64,000 nucleotides of DNA from Cherax quadricarinatus (taxonomy: Eukaryota > Arthropoda > Malacostraca > Decapoda > Parastacidae). The notes under the pieces are model-generated. The model was not told the DNA's origin and made no database searches. It saw nothing but the letters and a program-made list of their open reading frames with translations. The position numbers and the translations under genes were made by a program. Shown piece after piece: positions 63,301 through 64,000 of the stretch. The DNA lies in the NCBI RefSeq assembly GCF_038502225.1, contig NC_091353.1, positions 2,684,379-2,748,378 on the forward strand, read 5' to 3'. Positions within the stretch are counted from its first letter, which is position 1. Every line of letters starts with the position of its first letter.

Positions 63301-64000
63301 CATTACATTCTCCCCACTAACATTACATTCACCACACTAACATTACATTCACTACACTAACATTACATTCACCACACTAACATTACATTCACCACACTAA
63401 CATTACATTCACTACACTAACATTACATTCACTACACTAACATTACATTCACCACACTAACATTACATTCACCACACTAACATTACATTCACTACACTAA
63501 CATTACATTCACTACACTAACATTACATTCACTACACTAACATTACATTCACTACACTAACATTACATTCTCCCCACTAACATTACATTCACTACACTAA
63601 CATTACATTCACTACACTAACATTACATTCACCACACTAACATTACATTCACTACACTAACATTACATTCACTACACTAACATTACATTCACTACACTAA
63701 CATTACATTCTCCCCACTAACATTACATTCACTACACTAACATTACATTCACTACACTAACATTACATTCACTACACTAACATTACATTCTCCCCACTAA
63801 CATTACATTCACCACACTACATTACATTACCACTACACTAACATTACATTCACTACACTAACATTACATTCTCCCCACTATCATTACATTCACTACACTA
63901 ACATTACATTCACTACACTAACATTACATTCACTACACTAACATTACATTCACTTCACTATCATTACATTCTCCCCACTATCATTACATTCACTACACTA
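54321..64000. repeat. 20-bp satellite array, clean block 2
   Basis: The same monomer and variant set as 45236-52456, reaching the right window edge. Small breaks occur at about 59690, 59876, 62275, 62730-62815 and 63820. A rare TTACGTTCAC unit at 55051 recurs at 62553, and about 9.5 kb upstream at 45542 (across the LINE), marking higher-order copies. Confidence 0.97.

Overview
This is eukaryotic nuclear DNA, most likely from a decapod crustacean such as a crayfish or lobster-like species. Reasons: long arrays of short-unit satellites, AT and CT microsatellites, 5'-truncated non-LTR retrotransposons whose 3' ends resemble decapod LINEs, a tRNA-derived SINE body and an interspersed family that I associate with decapod genomes, and a satellite carrying the arthropod telomere motif TTAGG. 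The species call is from memory of these families and was not checked. By eye well over 80% of the window is tandem repeat, and nearly all long open frames are satellite artefacts.

Layout: 1-7262, 36-bp satellite; 7422-7938, 28-bp palindromic minisatellite; 7943-8534, interspersed repeat with a 145-bp-arm foldback; 8541-14845, 31-bp satellite; 14846-17730, a mixed block with a SINE, AT tracts, small palindromic minisatellites and a truncated LINE; 17739-19840, 60-bp satellite with TTAGG and a hairpin; 20219-22318, 32-bp satellite that looks amplified from the SINE body; 22884-23487, 31/62-bp ATTGG-rich array; 23495-28556, a split gene on the minus strand; 28557-29060, its putative promoter; 29098-31850, a 2.5-kb CTG/CAG-rich tract and other simple repeats; 31856-33800, 18/20-bp and 12-bp arrays; 33850-40022, 18-bp satellite; 40055-40830, C/T-rich tract; 40875-64000, 20-bp satellite interrupted by a truncated CR1-like LINE.

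The most important result is a likely intact two-exon cyclin-dependent kinase inhibitor gene of the CIP/KIP family (dacapo/p21/p27 type), buried among the satellites. Exon 1 (28556-27359) carries an RxL cyclin-docking motif and the KWNFD...FRWQRV CDK-inhibitor core. Removing a 3775-bp phase-1 intron joins it to exon 2 (23583-23495), keeps the frame (1287 nt, 428 residues plus stop), and creates a p21-like PCNA-binding motif QSCIT|EFV followed by RRRR exactly across the junction. The intron is mostly the 61-bp satellite, which on the sense strand is a pyrimidine-rich array seemingly without AG dinucleotides. A 30-bp minisatellite lies inside the coding exon and lengthens the linker.

The satellites show several scales of organisation: 1440 bp (40 x 36), 434 bp (14 x 31), 184 bp, 108 bp, about 2.04 kb in the 18-mer and about 7.5 kb in the 20-mer. 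Many monomers contain short palindromes or sequences resembling transcription-factor sites (MARE/AP-1, RFX half-sites, AGGTCA, CCAAT, E-box). These resemblances are seen directly; any function is inference.
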